Shown: positions 34,063-43,466 of the stretch, one piece after another
Layout of the letters: each line of letters starts with the position of its first letter
Numbering within the stretch: position 1 is the stretch's first letter
NCBI RefSeq assembly: GCF_001044255.1
Contig: NZ_JYNX01000011.1
Coordinates: forward strand, 21,708-85,707
From: Mycolicibacterium chubuense
GTDB lineage: Bacteria; Actinomycetota; Actinomycetes; Mycobacteriales; Mycobacteriaceae
Direction: 5' to 3'
Length of the DNA: 64,000 nucleotides
Made by a program: the position numbers and the translations under genes
Notes under the pieces: generated by a model
The model's input: the letters and a program-made list of their open reading frames with translations, nothing else
Databases searched by the model: none
Told to the model about the DNA's origin: nothing

Positions 34063-35090
34063 CCGCAGCCGGGGTGAAGGTCGACGCGGCCGTCGTCGGG
34101 CAGCTCGCGCAGGTACCCGAGGGCGCCCGTGCCCTCGAGCGGTGCGGCTACGACGGATGCTGGACGGCCGAGATCAACCACGATCCGTTCCTGCCGCTGA
34201 CGCTGGCCGCCGAACACACCCGGCGTATTCAACTGGGCACCAGCATCGCGGTGGCGTTCGCGCGCAATCCGATGACCGTGGCGCAGATCGGATGGGACCT
34301 CCAGGACTATTCGCAGGGTCGATTCCTGCTGGGGCTCGGTTCCCAGATCAAGCCGCACATCGAGCGACGGTTCAGTATGCCGTGGGACCGTCCGGTGGCG
34401 CGGATGCGCGAATTCGTCGCGGCGATGCGGGCCATCTGGACCTGCTGGCGCGACGACAGCCCGCTGCGCTTCGAGGGCGACTTCTACACGCACACGCTGA
34501 TGACGCCGATGTTCACGCCGCCGGCACACGGCTTCGGCGACCCGGCGGTGTTCCTCGCCGCGGTGGGTGACCGCATGACCGAAATGTGCGGCGAAGTCGC
34601 CGACGGGCTTCTGGCGCATGCTTTCTCGACGGAACGCTATCTGCGTGAGGTGACGATCCCGACGCTGACCCGCGGATTGGAACGGGCGGGCCGGCAGCGT
34701 ACCGACATCGAGGTGGCCAGCCCGCTGTTCGTGGTGACCGGTCACGACGAGGCGGAACTGGCCGCGGCGGCCGTCGGCACCCGCAAGCAGATCGCGTTCT
34801 ATGCATCCACCCCGGCCTACCGGGGTGTGCTCGAACTGCACGGCTGGGGTGATCTGCAGACCGAGCTGCACCGGTTGTCCCGGGTTGGGGACTGGGATGT
34901 CATGGGATCGCTGATCGACCACACGATGCTCGACACGTTCGCGGTGGTGGCGCCGGTCGACGAGGTGGCCGGCAAGATCCTGGACCGGTGTGCCGGGGCG
35001 ATCGATCGCGTGCTGGTGGGGTTCCCGGCGACCGTGAGCGAGGCCGAGATCGCCGAGTTGACGGCGACCCTGCACCGCGGCACCCGCTGA
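34059..35090 (+). CDS. LLM-class F420-dependent oxidoreductase, second copy
   Basis: 343 residues of the luciferase-like fold with GYDGCWTAEINHDPFLPLTLAAEHT at the N-terminus, GTSIAVAFARNPMTVAQIGWDL and SQGRFLLGLGSQIKPHIERRF. From memory it resembles TIGR03617-type F420 oxidoreductases. Start chosen as the TTG at 34059, which overlaps the previous stop as TTGA; the GTG at 34074 is an alternative five residues later. Third gene of the NTF2-LLM-LLM operon. Cofactor F420 and substrate are inferred from family only. Confidence 0.85.
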   Translation: MTAAGVKVDAAVVGQLAQVPEGARALERCGYDGCWTAEINHDPFLPLTLAAEHTRRIQLGTSIAVAFARNPMTVAQIGWDLQDYSQGRFLLGLGSQIKPHIERRFSMPWDRPVARMREFVAAMRAIWTCWRDDSPLRFEGDFYTHTLMTPMFTPPAHGFGDPAVFLAAVGDRMTEMCGEVADGLLAHAFSTERYLREVTIPTLTRGLERAGRQRTDIEVASPLFVVTGHDEAELAAAAVGTRKQIAFYASTPAYRGVLELHGWGDLQTELHRLSRVGDWDVMGSLIDHTMLDTFAVVAPVDEVAGKILDRCAGAIDRVLVGFPATVSEAEIAELTATLHRGTR

Positions 35091-35112
35091 CGCCACAACG
35101 TGGGGGAGGCAG

Positions 35113-35316
35113 TCAGCAGCAGCGGGCGCCGGGGTTGGCGTCCGCGGCGGCGTGCCGATGCCGCCAGTACTCCCGTTCCGACATCACCGGTGCGCCCGGA
35201 TGCGCGCGCGCCCGATGCTCCACATACCGCCGGTAGTGGTCGTCTCCCATCAAGGACCCGACGTACCAGCCGATCTGGCCGAATGCCCGGCGTGCTCCCG
35301 CGGTAACCCGTCCCAC
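35113..35316 (-). CDS. YbdD/YjiX-family small protein
   Basis: 67 residues ending in PGARCC, with DDHYRRYVEHRARAHPGAP: the YbdD family, a small partner nearly always found after CstA. The GTG at 35316 is chosen because the family begins with the GQIGWYVGSLMG helix, even though this gives a 67-nt overlap with cstA; the ATG at 35250 would remove that helix. The terminal Cys-Cys is invariant in the family as remembered. It is presumed to assist CstA transport activity. Confidence 0.85.
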   Translation of the reverse strand: MGRVTAGARRAFGQIGWYVGSLMGDDHYRRYVEHRARAHPGAPVMSEREYWRHRHAAADANPGARCC

Positions 35317-37556
35317 TGCTTCTGCACCTCCTTCTCGGCGGCGGTGACGAACATGCCCGACGGGGCGAACATCCGCGACGGGACGGGCTCGTCCTCTGTC
35401 AGCGGGGCACCCTGGCCGCGAATTGCCTTGACAGCCATCGCGACACCGGCGGCGAAGACGATCAGCGTGAGTGCTGCGAAGACGATCGACAGCGTGCCCT
35501 GGATGAACGTGTTGCGGATGACGGCGTCGAGCTGGCCGGGGTTCTTGGCGGCCCCGAACGCGGTTTCACCGGCGTCCCTGGCGTTGCGGTAGGAGAAGTG
35601 CTGCGTCCAGTACCCGACCTTCGGGTCGCCGGAGAAGATCTTCTGCCACGACGCCGTCATGGTCACGATGAGATCCCACGTCAGCGGAATGCCGGGGATC
35701 CACGCCCATTTCAGCAGGCCGCGCTTGATGACCACCACGGTGACCACGGTGAGCGCGATCGCGGCCAGCAGCTGGTTGGCGATGCCGAACAGCGGGAACA
35801 GGGTGTTGATCCCGCCCAGCGGGTCGGTCACTCCCATCAGCAGGATGCTGCCCCATGCGGCGACGACGATCACGCTGCACACCCACGCGCCGACGCGCCA
35901 GCTCGGATTGCGCAGCTTCTTCAGCGGTCCGCCCAGGTTGCCCAGTGCGTCGGACAACATGAATCGCGCCACGCGCGTCCCGGCATCGACGGTCGTGAGA
36001 ATGAACAGCGCCTCGAACATGATCGCGAAGTGGTACCAGAACGCCTTGAGCCCGGTGCCCCCGAACACCTGGTGCAGCACTTCGGACATGCCGAAGGCGA
36101 GCGTGGGCGCTCCGCCGGTGCGCGAGACGATGGTTTCCTCCCCGACACCGCGGGCGGCCTCGTCGATGTCCTGCGGGCTGATCGGCGCCCCGGACAGCCC
36201 GAGCCCGTTGACGTAGTCGGCGGCGCTCTGCGCCGTGGTCCCGGTCGAAGCCGATGGGGCATTCATCGTGAAGTAGAGGTGCTGATTGATGATCGCCGCG
36301 GTGATCAGCGCCATGATCGCCACGAACGACTCGGTCAGCATGCCGCCGTACCCGATCAGCCGCATCTGGCTTTCCTTCTCGAGCAGCTTCGGCGTGGTGC
36401 CCGAGGAGATCAGGGCGTGGAAGCCCGACAGCGCGCCACAGGCGATCGTGATGAACAGGAACGGGAACAAGGAGCCGGCGAAGACGGGACCGGTGCCGCT
36501 GGCAGCGAAGGACGAGATGGCCGGGGCCTCCATGACCGGGCGGGCGATCAGGATCCCGATGGCCAGCAGCGCGATGGTGCCCACCTTCATGAAGGTGGAC
36601 AGGTAGTCGCGCGGGGCGAGGAGCAACCACACCGGCAACACCGAGGCCGCGAGGCCGTAGAGGATGATGCACCACGACAGGGTCACCTTCGACAGCGTGA
36701 ACCAGTCCACACCCCAGGAGGTTTCGGCCACCCAACCGCCTGACACGACCGCCAGCAGCAACAGCGCCACGCCGATCACCGACACCTCGGACACTCGGCC
36801 GGGCCGCAGGAACCTCAGGTAGAGACCCATGAAGATCGCGATCGGGATCGTCATCGCGATCGAGAACACGCCCCAGGGGCTCTCGGACAGCGCGCCCACC
36901 ACCACCAGCGCGAGCACGGCCAGCAGGATGACCATGATCACCAGCACGCCGACGATCGCGGCGATGCCGCCGACCACGCCGAGTTCGTCGCGCGCCATCT
37001 GTCCCAGCGAGCGGCCCCGGCGGCGCACCGAGATCGACAGCACGAGATAGTCCTGGACGCAGCCGGCCACGACGGCGCCGATGATGATCCAGATCGCCCC
37101 CGGCAGGTAGCCCATCTGCATCGCCAGCACCGGACCGACCAAAGGGCCCGCTCCGGCGATCGCGGCGAAGTGATGTCCGTAGAGCACCCGCCGATCGGTC
37201 GGCATGTAGTCGGTGCCGTTCTCGAAAACCTCGGCGGGCGTGGCGATGTCGTCGCGCGGTCGCACCACCTTCATCTCGATCAGCCGGGCGTAGAACCGGA
37301 AGCCGATGACGTAGGTGCAGATCGCGGCGATCACGAACCACACCGCGTTCACGGTCTCCCCGCGGAAGAACGCGATCATCGCCCACGCCAGCGCCCCCAG
37401 CACCGCGACGACGGCGAAAATGATCTTGTGTTTCGTGGTGATCGGCGACCGGTCGATGATCGCGACGGGCGGCAGATCCCTGTCGGTCTTCACATAGGTG
37501 ATGTCACCGACGGTTTCCTCGATGCGCCCTGACGGTGCGGCAGTGGGTGTGGCCAT
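35250..37556 (-). CDS. cstA: Carbon starvation protein A family transporter
   Basis: 768 residues, about 16-18 membrane segments, starting at the ATG at 37556 after GGAGGATC. Typical CstA sequence: TPAEVFENGTDYMPTDRRVLYGHHFAAIAGAGPLVGPVLA, and SGFHALISSGTTPK. CstA-type proteins import peptides or pyruvate when carbon is limiting. The coupled YbdD gene follows. A palindrome at 37614-37628 is upstream and may be a regulatory site. The flanking order ligB-cstA is the same as in M. tuberculosis Rv3062-Rv3063 (from memory), although here the two genes are on the same strand with cstA downstream. Confidence 0.93.
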   Translation of the reverse strand: MATPTAAPSGRIEETVGDITYVKTDRDLPPVAIIDRSPITTKHKIIFAVVAVLGALAWAMIAFFRGETVNAVWFVIAAICTYVIGFRFYARLIEMKVVRPRDDIATPAEVFENGTDYMPTDRRVLYGHHFAAIAGAGPLVGPVLAMQMGYLPGAIWIIIGAVVAGCVQDYLVLSISVRRRGRSLGQMARDELGVVGGIAAIVGVLVIMVILLAVLALVVVGALSESPWGVFSIAMTIPIAIFMGLYLRFLRPGRVSEVSVIGVALLLLAVVSGGWVAETSWGVDWFTLSKVTLSWCIILYGLAASVLPVWLLLAPRDYLSTFMKVGTIALLAIGILIARPVMEAPAISSFAASGTGPVFAGSLFPFLFITIACGALSGFHALISSGTTPKLLEKESQMRLIGYGGMLTESFVAIMALITAAIINQHLYFTMNAPSASTGTTAQSAADYVNGLGLSGAPISPQDIDEAARGVGEETIVSRTGGAPTLAFGMSEVLHQVFGGTGLKAFWYHFAIMFEALFILTTVDAGTRVARFMLSDALGNLGGPLKKLRNPSWRVGAWVCSVIVVAAWGSILLMGVTDPLGGINTLFPLFGIANQLLAAIALTVVTVVVIKRGLLKWAWIPGIPLTWDLIVTMTASWQKIFSGDPKVGYWTQHFSYRNARDAGETAFGAAKNPGQLDAVIRNTFIQGTLSIVFAALTLIVFAAGVAMAVKAIRGQGAPLTEDEPVPSRMFAPSGMFVTAAEKEVQKQWDGLPREHAGHSARSAGTSGP

Positions 37557-37613
37557 GATCCTCCGAGTCCCTCCCTCGTCGGCTCGACGCGCGTGCCTCG
37601 TGTCGATACTCGC

Positions 37614-37628
37614 ACCGGACAATCCGGT
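37614..37628. promoter_or_regulatory. Palindrome ACCGGA-CAA-TCCGGT upstream of cstA
   Basis: Perfect 6-bp arms around a 3-bp spacer, 58 bp upstream of the cstA ATG and between the ligB stop and cstA. It may be an operator for nutrient control. It does not match a CRP consensus, so no regulator is assigned. Confidence 0.35.
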
Positions 37629-37655
37629 CCCGGCGCGGAACCCCCGTTTCCAGAC

Positions 37656-39194
37656 TCAGGTGGCCCGGTCGTAGTGTGCGCGCACGGTGTCGACGGTGTC
37701 GGCCTCGGCAGCGCTCTTGTCGTCGCGGTAGCGCAGGACCCGGGCGAACCGCAGCGCCATGCCGGCGGGGTAGCGCGTCGAGGTCTGGATGCCGTCGTAG
37801 GCGATCTCGACGACCTGCTCGGGGCGCACCCGCACGACGTAACCGTCGGTGGGCCCGTCGGCCAGGTCGAGGAACCGCTGCGTCTGCCAGTCCAGCATCT
37901 CGTCGGTCATGCCCTTGAACGTCTTGCCGAGCATCTTCAGCTCGCCGGTTGCGGGGTCGCGCGCGCCGAGATGGATGTTCGAGAGCTTTCCTGTTCGCCG
38001 CCCCGAACCCCACTCGACGGCCAGCACCACCAGGTCGAGGGTGTGCACCGGCTTGACCTTCAGCCAGCCCGCGCCGCGGCGCCCTGCCTCGTACGGCGCG
38101 TCGGCCGCCTTGGCCATCACCCCCTCGTGACCCGCCGCCAGTGTCGCGTCGAGGAAGCGTTGAGCCTCGTCGGCGTCGGTGGTGACCAGCCGGTCGACCC
38201 GGTGGTGGCCGGGCACGATCGCCGCCAGCGCCGCGCTGCGCTCGTGTGCCGGACGGTCGAGAAGGTCGGTGCCGTCGACGTGGAGCAGATCGAAGTAGAA
38301 GACCGACAGGCGTTGATCGCCCGGACCGGCGCCGCCGCGGCGACCGAACCGCGACGCGGTGACCTGGAACCGGTGCGGGCGCCCGTCCGGCTTGAGCGCG
38401 ATCGCCTCGGCGTCGGCGATCAGGGTGTCGACCGGGAGTGCCAGCGTCGCATCGACCACCTCCGGGAGCCGCGCGGTGACATCGTCGAGGCTGCGGGTGA
38501 AGATCGACACCGATTCTCCGGCGCGGTGGATCTGCACGCGCGCGCCGTCCAGCTTTGCTTCGAAGGCAGCGCTGCCGCCGAGACGCTGCAGGGCGTCGGC
38601 GACGCCGGTGGCGGTCTGGGCGAGCATGGGTCCGACCGGCTTGCCGACACGCAGCGTGAACTGCGCCAGCGCCTCCTGCCCGCCGGTCAGCGCCGCGGCG
38701 GCCACCGCGGGCAGATCGCCGCCGAGCATGGCGGCCCGTCGTACCTCGGCGGGCGGCAGGCCGGCGGCGGAGGCGACGGCGTCGGCCATCACCCCGACGA
38801 GTGCTCCCTGCCGGAGTTCGCCGCCGAGCAGCCTGCGCAGGAACGTCTGCTCGACGTCGGTGGCGGCCGCGAAGAGCCGGCCCAGCAACTCGGCGCGCCG
38901 GGCCTGCGACCCCTTGCCCGCGGTCGTCCCGATCTCGGTGAACAGGGCTTCGACCTCGCCGACGGTGAGCCGGGGTTCGGCACCGGGTGCGGGTAGGGAG
39001 CGCAGCGCGGCCCAGCCGACGCCGATCTGTCGCTGCGTCAGCTCGCCCGACAGCCAGGACACCACCACGGCCACCGCGTCGGGGTCCTCGGCGGCCGCGA
39101 CGCGCAGCAGGTCGCCGAGGCGGGCGGTCTTCGCCCGTCGCGACGACGAGGCGGCCACGTCGGCCGACGCACGGGCGACCTCTACCAGGAGCAC
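37656..39194 (-). CDS. ligB: ATP-dependent DNA ligase
   Basis: 512 residues. The adenylation site is [14 protein letters not shown] (K-x-D-G, lysine near residue 210), with downstream nucleotidyl-transferase motifs YTRSLDD-like ([14 protein letters not shown]), [21 protein letters not shown] and WLKVKP; an N-terminal helical DNA-binding domain precedes it. It closely follows the sequence of mycobacterial LigB as remembered, a backup ligase to NAD-dependent LigA. The start is taken as GTG at 39194, giving the family length (LigB about 507 residues in M. tuberculosis), although there is no ribosome site. Upstream extensions are low-complexity shadows. Confidence 0.92.
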   Translation of the reverse strand: MLLVEVARASADVAASSSRRAKTARLGDLLRVAAAEDPDAVAVVVSWLSGELTQRQIGVGWAALRSLPAPGAEPRLTVGEVEALFTEIGTTAGKGSQARRAELLGRLFAAATDVEQTFLRRLLGGELRQGALVGVMADAVASAAGLPPAEVRRAAMLGGDLPAVAAAALTGGQEALAQFTLRVGKPVGPMLAQTATGVADALQRLGGSAAFEAKLDGARVQIHRAGESVSIFTRSLDDVTARLPEVVDATLALPVDTLIADAEAIALKPDGRPHRFQVTASRFGRRGGAGPGDQRLSVFYFDLLHVDGTDLLDRPAHERSAALAAIVPGHHRVDRLVTTDADEAQRFLDATLAAGHEGVMAKAADAPYEAGRRGAGWLKVKPVHTLDLVVLAVEWGSGRRTGKLSNIHLGARDPATGELKMLGKTFKGMTDEMLDWQTQRFLDLADGPTDGYVVRVRPEQVVEIAYDGIQTSTRYPAGMALRFARVLRYRDDKSAAEADTVDTVRAHYDRAT

Positions 39195-39228
39195 GGGGTC
39201 AGACTGGCACGGGCCACCGACATCCGGC

Positions 39229-40749
39229 TCACGTGACCTTGAAGGTGATGGAGTGCCAGCCCGTCGCGCCGTCGGGGACCGGGTCGGCGCGATCCGGGGT
39301 CTGGGTGTAGCCGGTGTTGTCGGTGGCCCGCACCGTGATCTTGTGGAAGCCCGGACCGGCCGCCTCCCAGTCGAAGCTCCACAGCCGCCAGGTGTCGTTG
39401 GAGTAGGAGGCGCCGAGAGTGGCCTGCTGCCAGTCGCCGTCGTCGATCTGCACCTCGACGGTGCGTACGCCCCGGTTCTGGGCCCACGCGACCCCGCCGA
39501 ACGTGACCGGGCCGGCGGGGACGTCCTGGCCGGCGCGCGGGACGTCGATGCGCGACTCGGTCTTGATGGGACCGCGCGGCGCCCAGCCCAGTTTGGTCCA
39601 GTACGCCTCGGCACGGTCGAAACGGGTGAGTTCGAGGTCGACGAGCCATTTGGTCGCCGACACATAGCCGTACAGCCCCGGCACCACCAGCCGGGCCGGG
39701 TAGCCGTGCTCGATCGGTAGGGGCTGGCCGTTCATGCCGATCGCCAGCAGCGCGTCGCCAGAGGTGAGTGCCTCGACCGGCGTGCCCGCGGTCCAACCGT
39801 CGACCGACGTCGACAACACCATGTCGGAGCCGGCGTCCACCCCGGCCTCGGCGAGCAGGTCGGCGACGCGGTATCCGGTCCACACGGCATTCGAGATCAG
39901 TTCGCCACCAACGGGATTGGAGACACAGGTGAGCGTGACCACGCGTTCGACGGGGTCGAAGCGGTCCAGGTCGGAGAAGCGCAGGGTCACCTCGCGGTCG
40001 ACCATGCCGTGGATGCGCAGTTGCCATGCCTCGCGGCTGAGCTGCGGGACGGTCAGCGCGGTGTCGATGCGGTAGAAGTCCTCGTTGCTCGTCACGAATG
40101 ACGGCAGCGCAACGTCTTTCGGCTGCACCGTGTCGGGGATCGGGGCGGCGGGCTGGGAAACACGGGGCAGCGCGAACGCGCTGCGGTCGCCGGAGACCGA
40201 GGACGCCAGGCGGGTGATCACCACACCGGCGACCCCGCTGACCGCGCCTGCGGCGAGCAGTCCCAGAGTGACCAGCGAGCGGCGCCGGCCAGCGTCGGGG
40301 GAGTCTTCGGCGGCATCGCGGTCCCGCAAGCGGCGCGAGATCACCAGCCTCAGTGCGGCGATCCCGCACACGACGCCCACCAGTGTGGGAATGGTGTCCA
40401 CGGCGGTCGCCCCGGCCCGCGACAGCACCGCCGCGCAGCCCAGCGCGCCTGCGGCGGCGATCATCGCGCTGCCCAGCGGGCGTCGTGGGCCTTCCAGGAT
40501 CCCCGCGACGGCGGCCAGCGCGGCGATGACGAGCAGCACGGCGACCGAGAGCACCAGTTTGTCTGCGGTGCCGAAGGTCTGGATGGCCCATTCCTTGACC
40601 GATCCGGGCGTCAGCTGGATCACCGCGGAGCCGACGGCCGTCCGCACGTCGGCCTGCGGGCCGAACGCCGCGCCGACCAGCTGCGCCACTCCGACGGCGA
40701 CGGCGGCCGCGGCGACGCCGCCCGCAGCCCGGGCACCCAGAGTGGTCAT
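39229..40749 (-). CDS. Membrane-anchored molybdopterin oxidoreductase (sulfite oxidase fold)
   Basis: 506 residues: about four N-terminal membrane segments (1-185), then a sulfite-oxidase-type molybdopterin domain with the molybdenum-ligating Cys in [42 protein letters not shown], and a C-terminal dimerisation domain (about 405-500, [19 protein letters not shown]). Electron transfer should happen on the outer face of the membrane. Similar to Rv0218-type proteins; physiological substrate unknown, perhaps oxidised methionine or sulfite. ATG at 40749 with TAGTTT 6 nt upstream (leaderless). Ends 34 bp before the ligB start. Confidence 0.85.
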   Translation of the reverse strand: MTTLGARAAGGVAAAAVAVGVAQLVGAAFGPQADVRTAVGSAVIQLTPGSVKEWAIQTFGTADKLVLSVAVLLVIAALAAVAGILEGPRRPLGSAMIAAAGALGCAAVLSRAGATAVDTIPTLVGVVCGIAALRLVISRRLRDRDAAEDSPDAGRRRSLVTLGLLAAGAVSGVAGVVITRLASSVSGDRSAFALPRVSQPAAPIPDTVQPKDVALPSFVTSNEDFYRIDTALTVPQLSREAWQLRIHGMVDREVTLRFSDLDRFDPVERVVTLTCVSNPVGGELISNAVWTGYRVADLLAEAGVDAGSDMVLSTSVDGWTAGTPVEALTSGDALLAIGMNGQPLPIEHGYPARLVVPGLYGYVSATKWLVDLELTRFDRAEAYWTKLGWAPRGPIKTESRIDVPRAGQDVPAGPVTFGGVAWAQNRGVRTVEVQIDDGDWQQATLGASYSNDTWRLWSFDWEAAGPGFHKITVRATDNTGYTQTPDRADPVPDGATGWHSITFKVT

Positions 40750-40755
40750 GGCGCC

Positions 40756-40761
40756 AAACTA
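40756..40761 (-). promoter_or_regulatory. -10 hexamer TAGTTT (minus strand) for the molybdoenzyme gene
   Basis: On the minus strand TAGTTT is followed after 6 nt by the ATG at 40749, giving a predicted leaderless transcript like several other genes here. Confidence 0.45.
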
Positions 40762-40863
40762 CCGGCGCAGCGAACCCGAAACCCTTACCGATTCGTGTCA
40801 TCCGCTAGGTTGCTTTACAGATTGACCACGAAATGCAACGTTGGTCGACGGGAAGGGAGCGAG

Positions 40864-41631
40864 ATGGAGATCGAGGGCAAGAAGGCCGTCGTCGTCGGAG
40901 GCGCGTCCGGATTCGGCCGGGCGACGGCCGAGGCGCTGGCCAAGCGTGGCGCGAGCGTCGCGGTGCTGGACCGCCCGCAGTCCAGGGGGGCCGAGGTCGC
41001 CGACGCGATCGGCGGCGCCTTCCACGCCGTCGACGTCACCGACTTCGACGGCACCGAAACGGTTCTCGATCAGGCGGTCCAGGGGCTCGGCGGCCTGCAC
41101 ATCGCCGTGACGACCGCGGGTGGCGGCCTCGCGGAGCGCACCGTGAAGAAGGACGGTCCGCACAGCCTGGAGTCGTTCCGCAAGAGCATCGACCTGAACC
41201 TGATCGGCACCTTCAACATCAGCCGTCTCGCCGCCTGGCACATGTCGAAGAACGAGCCCGTCGACGACGAGGCCGAAGAGCGCGGGGTCATCATCAACAC
41301 CGCCTCGATCGCCGCCTTCGAAGGGCAGATCGGGCAGGTCGCCTACACCGCGTCCAAGACGGCGATCGCCGGGATGTGCCTGACGATGGCACGCGATCTG
41401 GGCAGCCTCGGGATCCGGGCGCTCGCGATCGCGCCCAGCCTGTTCGCCACCGGCTTGACCGAGGGCATTCCCGACGAGTTCGCCACCGTGCTGACCAAGG
41501 ACGCCGCGTTCCCCAAACGCCTCGGCAAGCCCGAGGAGTACGCCAAACTCGCCGTCGCGATCGTCGAGAACCCCATGCTCAACGGGCAGTGCCTGCGGCT
41601 GGACGCGGGCCAGCGTTTCGCCCCCAAGTAG
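40864..41631 (+). CDS. Short-chain dehydrogenase (3-hydroxyacyl-CoA dehydrogenase type 2-like)
   Basis: 255 residues of a classical SDR: VVVGGASGFGRATAEAL at the cofactor loop, LDRP after strand 2 (Asp, NAD(H) preference), TASIAAFEGQIGQVAYTASKTAIAGM with the catalytic Ser-Tyr-Lys, and C-terminal LNGQCLRLDAGQRFAPK. This pattern is that of HSD17B10-type enzymes, which oxidise (S)-3-hydroxyacyl-CoA, including 2-methyl-3-hydroxybutyryl-CoA. ATG at 40864 after GGGAAGGGAGCGAG. A strong hairpin terminator follows at 41636-41684. Confidence 0.85.
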   Translation: MEIEGKKAVVVGGASGFGRATAEALAKRGASVAVLDRPQSRGAEVADAIGGAFHAVDVTDFDGTETVLDQAVQGLGGLHIAVTTAGGGLAERTVKKDGPHSLESFRKSIDLNLIGTFNISRLAAWHMSKNEPVDDEAEERGVIINTASIAAFEGQIGQVAYTASKTAIAGMCLTMARDLGSLGIRALAIAPSLFATGLTEGIPDEFATVLTKDAAFPKRLGKPEEYAKLAVAIVENPMLNGQCLRLDAGQRFAPK

Positions 41632-41635
41632 CGGC

Positions 41636-41684
41636 GATTTCGGCGTGGTCGGTTGCGCTGAGCGCGACCGATCACGCCGAAATC
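41636..41684. terminator. Long stem-loop terminator after the SDR gene
   Basis: The arms GATTTCGGCGTG and CACGCCGAAATC, continued inward by TCGGT/ACCGA and GCGC/GCGC around a TGA loop, give a stem of about 23 bp with two mismatches. No long T-run is present, which is usual in mycobacteria. It ends 3 bp before the -10 of the next gene, so it isolates that promoter. Confidence 0.75.
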
Positions 41685-41686
41685 AC

Positions 41687-41692
41687 TAAGGT
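41687..41692 (+). promoter_or_regulatory. -10 hexamer TAAGGT for the PoxB-like gene
   Basis: TAAGGT ends 6 nt before the GTG at 41699, giving a predicted leaderless start. It lies right after the terminator hairpin. Confidence 0.5.
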
Positions 41693-41698
41693 CGAGGG

Positions 41699-43435
41699 GT
41701 GGCTACTGTCGCTGATCACGTCATCACCGCCCTGCACACCAGCGGCGTCCGGCGCGTCTACGGGCTTCCGGGCGACAGCCTCAACGGGTTCACCGACGCG
41801 CTGCGCCGCTCCGGGGAGTTGACCTGGGAGCACGTGCGACACGAGGAGACCGCCGCGTTCGCGGCGGCCGCCGACGCCGCGCTGACCGGAGGACTGGCGG
41901 TCTGCGCCGGCAGCTGCGGGCCGGGCAATCTGCATCTCATCAACGGCCTGTTCGACGCGCAGCGCAGCCGGGTGGCGGTGCTCGCGATCGCCGCGCACAT
42001 CCCGCGCACGGAGATCGGGTCCGAGTACTTCCAGGAGACCCACCCGCAGGAGTTGTTCCGGGACTGCAGCGTGTACTGCGAACTGGTCAGCACTCCCGAG
42101 ATGCTGCCGCGGATCCTGCACATGGCCATGCGGGCGGCGGTCGAGGAGCGCGGCGTGGCCGTCGTGGTCATCCCCGGCGAGATCTTCCTGCAGAAGGCCG
42201 CTGCGACGGCCTGGGAGTCCCGACCGGTGCGCGCCGCCGCGACGGTGGCACGCCCCGACGACGAGTCGCTGCGGCAGGCGGCGGCGATCCTGGATGCGTC
42301 GCAGGCCGTCACCATCCTCGCGGGCGCGGGCGTCGCCGGTGCGCACGACGAACTGGTCGCGCTCGCCGACGCCCTGAAGGCCCCCGTCGTGCACGCGTTG
42401 CGGGGCAAGGAGTTCATCGAATACGACAACCCCTTCGACGTCGGGATGACGGGACTGCTCGGTTTCGCGTCGGGATACAAGGCGATCAAGGAATGCGACA
42501 CGCTGCTGATGCTGGGGACCGACTTCCCCTATCAGCAGTTCTTTCCCGACCATGCGCGGGTGATCCAGGTCGACATCCGCGGTCGCCACCTCGGCCGGCG
42601 GACCCCGGTGGACCTCGGTCTGGTCGGCACCGTCGCCGACACCTTGCCGCCGCTGAGATCCCTGGTGCGGCCCAAGGCCGACACCGCCCACCTGGAGCGG
42701 TCGTTGCGGCACTACCGCAGAACCCGCAAGACGCTCGACGAGCTCGCCGTCAACGATCGCGACCGCACCCCGATCCGGCCGGAATACGTTGCCGGACTGA
42801 TCAATCGGCTCGCCGCCGATGACGCGGTGTTCACCGTCGACGTCGGATCGCCGGTGGTGTGGGCGGCGCGCTACCTGCGCATGAACGGGCGCCGGCGCCT
42901 GATCGGTTCGTTCAACCACGGCACCATGGCGTGCGCGCTGCCGCACGCGATCGGCGCGCAGACCGCGGCGCGCGGCCGGCAGGTGGTGGCGCTGGCCGGT
43001 GACGGGGGCCTGACGATGCTGTTCGGCGAGCTGATCACGCTCGTCCAGAACCGGCTGCCGGTCAAGCTCGTCGTGTTCAACAACTCCTCGCTCAACTTCG
43101 TCGAACTGGAGATGAAAGCCGCCGGAATCGTCAACTACGGCACCGACCTGGTCAACCCGAACTTCGCCGACGTGGCCCAGGCGATGGGGATCTTCGGCCG
43201 GCGCGTCGAGCAGCCGGCGGACCTGGAACAGGCGCTCGACGACGCGTTCGCCGTCGACGGACCGGCCGTCGTCGACGTCGTGACCGCACGTCAGGAACTG
43301 TCCATCCCGCCCGCCATCACCGCCGAGCAGGCCAAGGGCTTCTCGCTCTACGCGATCCGCACCATCCTCGCCGGGCGCTCGGACGAGCTGCTCGACCTCG
43401 TCACCACCAACGTGGCCCGCCGCATCCTCGACTGA
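41699..43435 (+). CDS. Thiamine-diphosphate enzyme, pyruvate oxidase/dehydrogenase (PoxB-like)
   Basis: 578 residues in the order of PoxB: N-terminal PYR domain with the ThDP-activating Glu in WEHVRHEETAAFAAA, a central FAD-type domain (about 185-340), and the C-terminal PP domain with the ThDP motif GDGGLTMLFGELITLVQNRLP and VVFNNSSLNFVELEM. It resembles quinone-dependent pyruvate dehydrogenase, which oxidatively decarboxylates pyruvate to acetate and CO2, but acetolactate-synthase-like relatives share the same framework, so substrate is probable rather than certain. Leaderless GTG at 41699. The downstream kinase-fold gene is unrelated in function as far as can be seen. Confidence 0.85.
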   Translation: MATVADHVITALHTSGVRRVYGLPGDSLNGFTDALRRSGELTWEHVRHEETAAFAAAADAALTGGLAVCAGSCGPGNLHLINGLFDAQRSRVAVLAIAAHIPRTEIGSEYFQETHPQELFRDCSVYCELVSTPEMLPRILHMAMRAAVEERGVAVVVIPGEIFLQKAAATAWESRPVRAAATVARPDDESLRQAAAILDASQAVTILAGAGVAGAHDELVALADALKAPVVHALRGKEFIEYDNPFDVGMTGLLGFASGYKAIKECDTLLMLGTDFPYQQFFPDHARVIQVDIRGRHLGRRTPVDLGLVGTVADTLPPLRSLVRPKADTAHLERSLRHYRRTRKTLDELAVNDRDRTPIRPEYVAGLINRLAADDAVFTVDVGSPVVWAARYLRMNGRRRLIGSFNHGTMACALPHAIGAQTAARGRQVVALAGDGGLTMLFGELITLVQNRLPVKLVVFNNSSLNFVELEMKAAGIVNYGTDLVNPNFADVAQAMGIFGRRVEQPADLEQALDDAFAVDGPAVVDVVTARQELSIPPAITAEQAKGFSLYAIRTILAGRSDELLDLVTTNVARRILD

Positions 43436-43466
43436 TCGTCACTGTCGTCGGCGCCCACCTGACACT

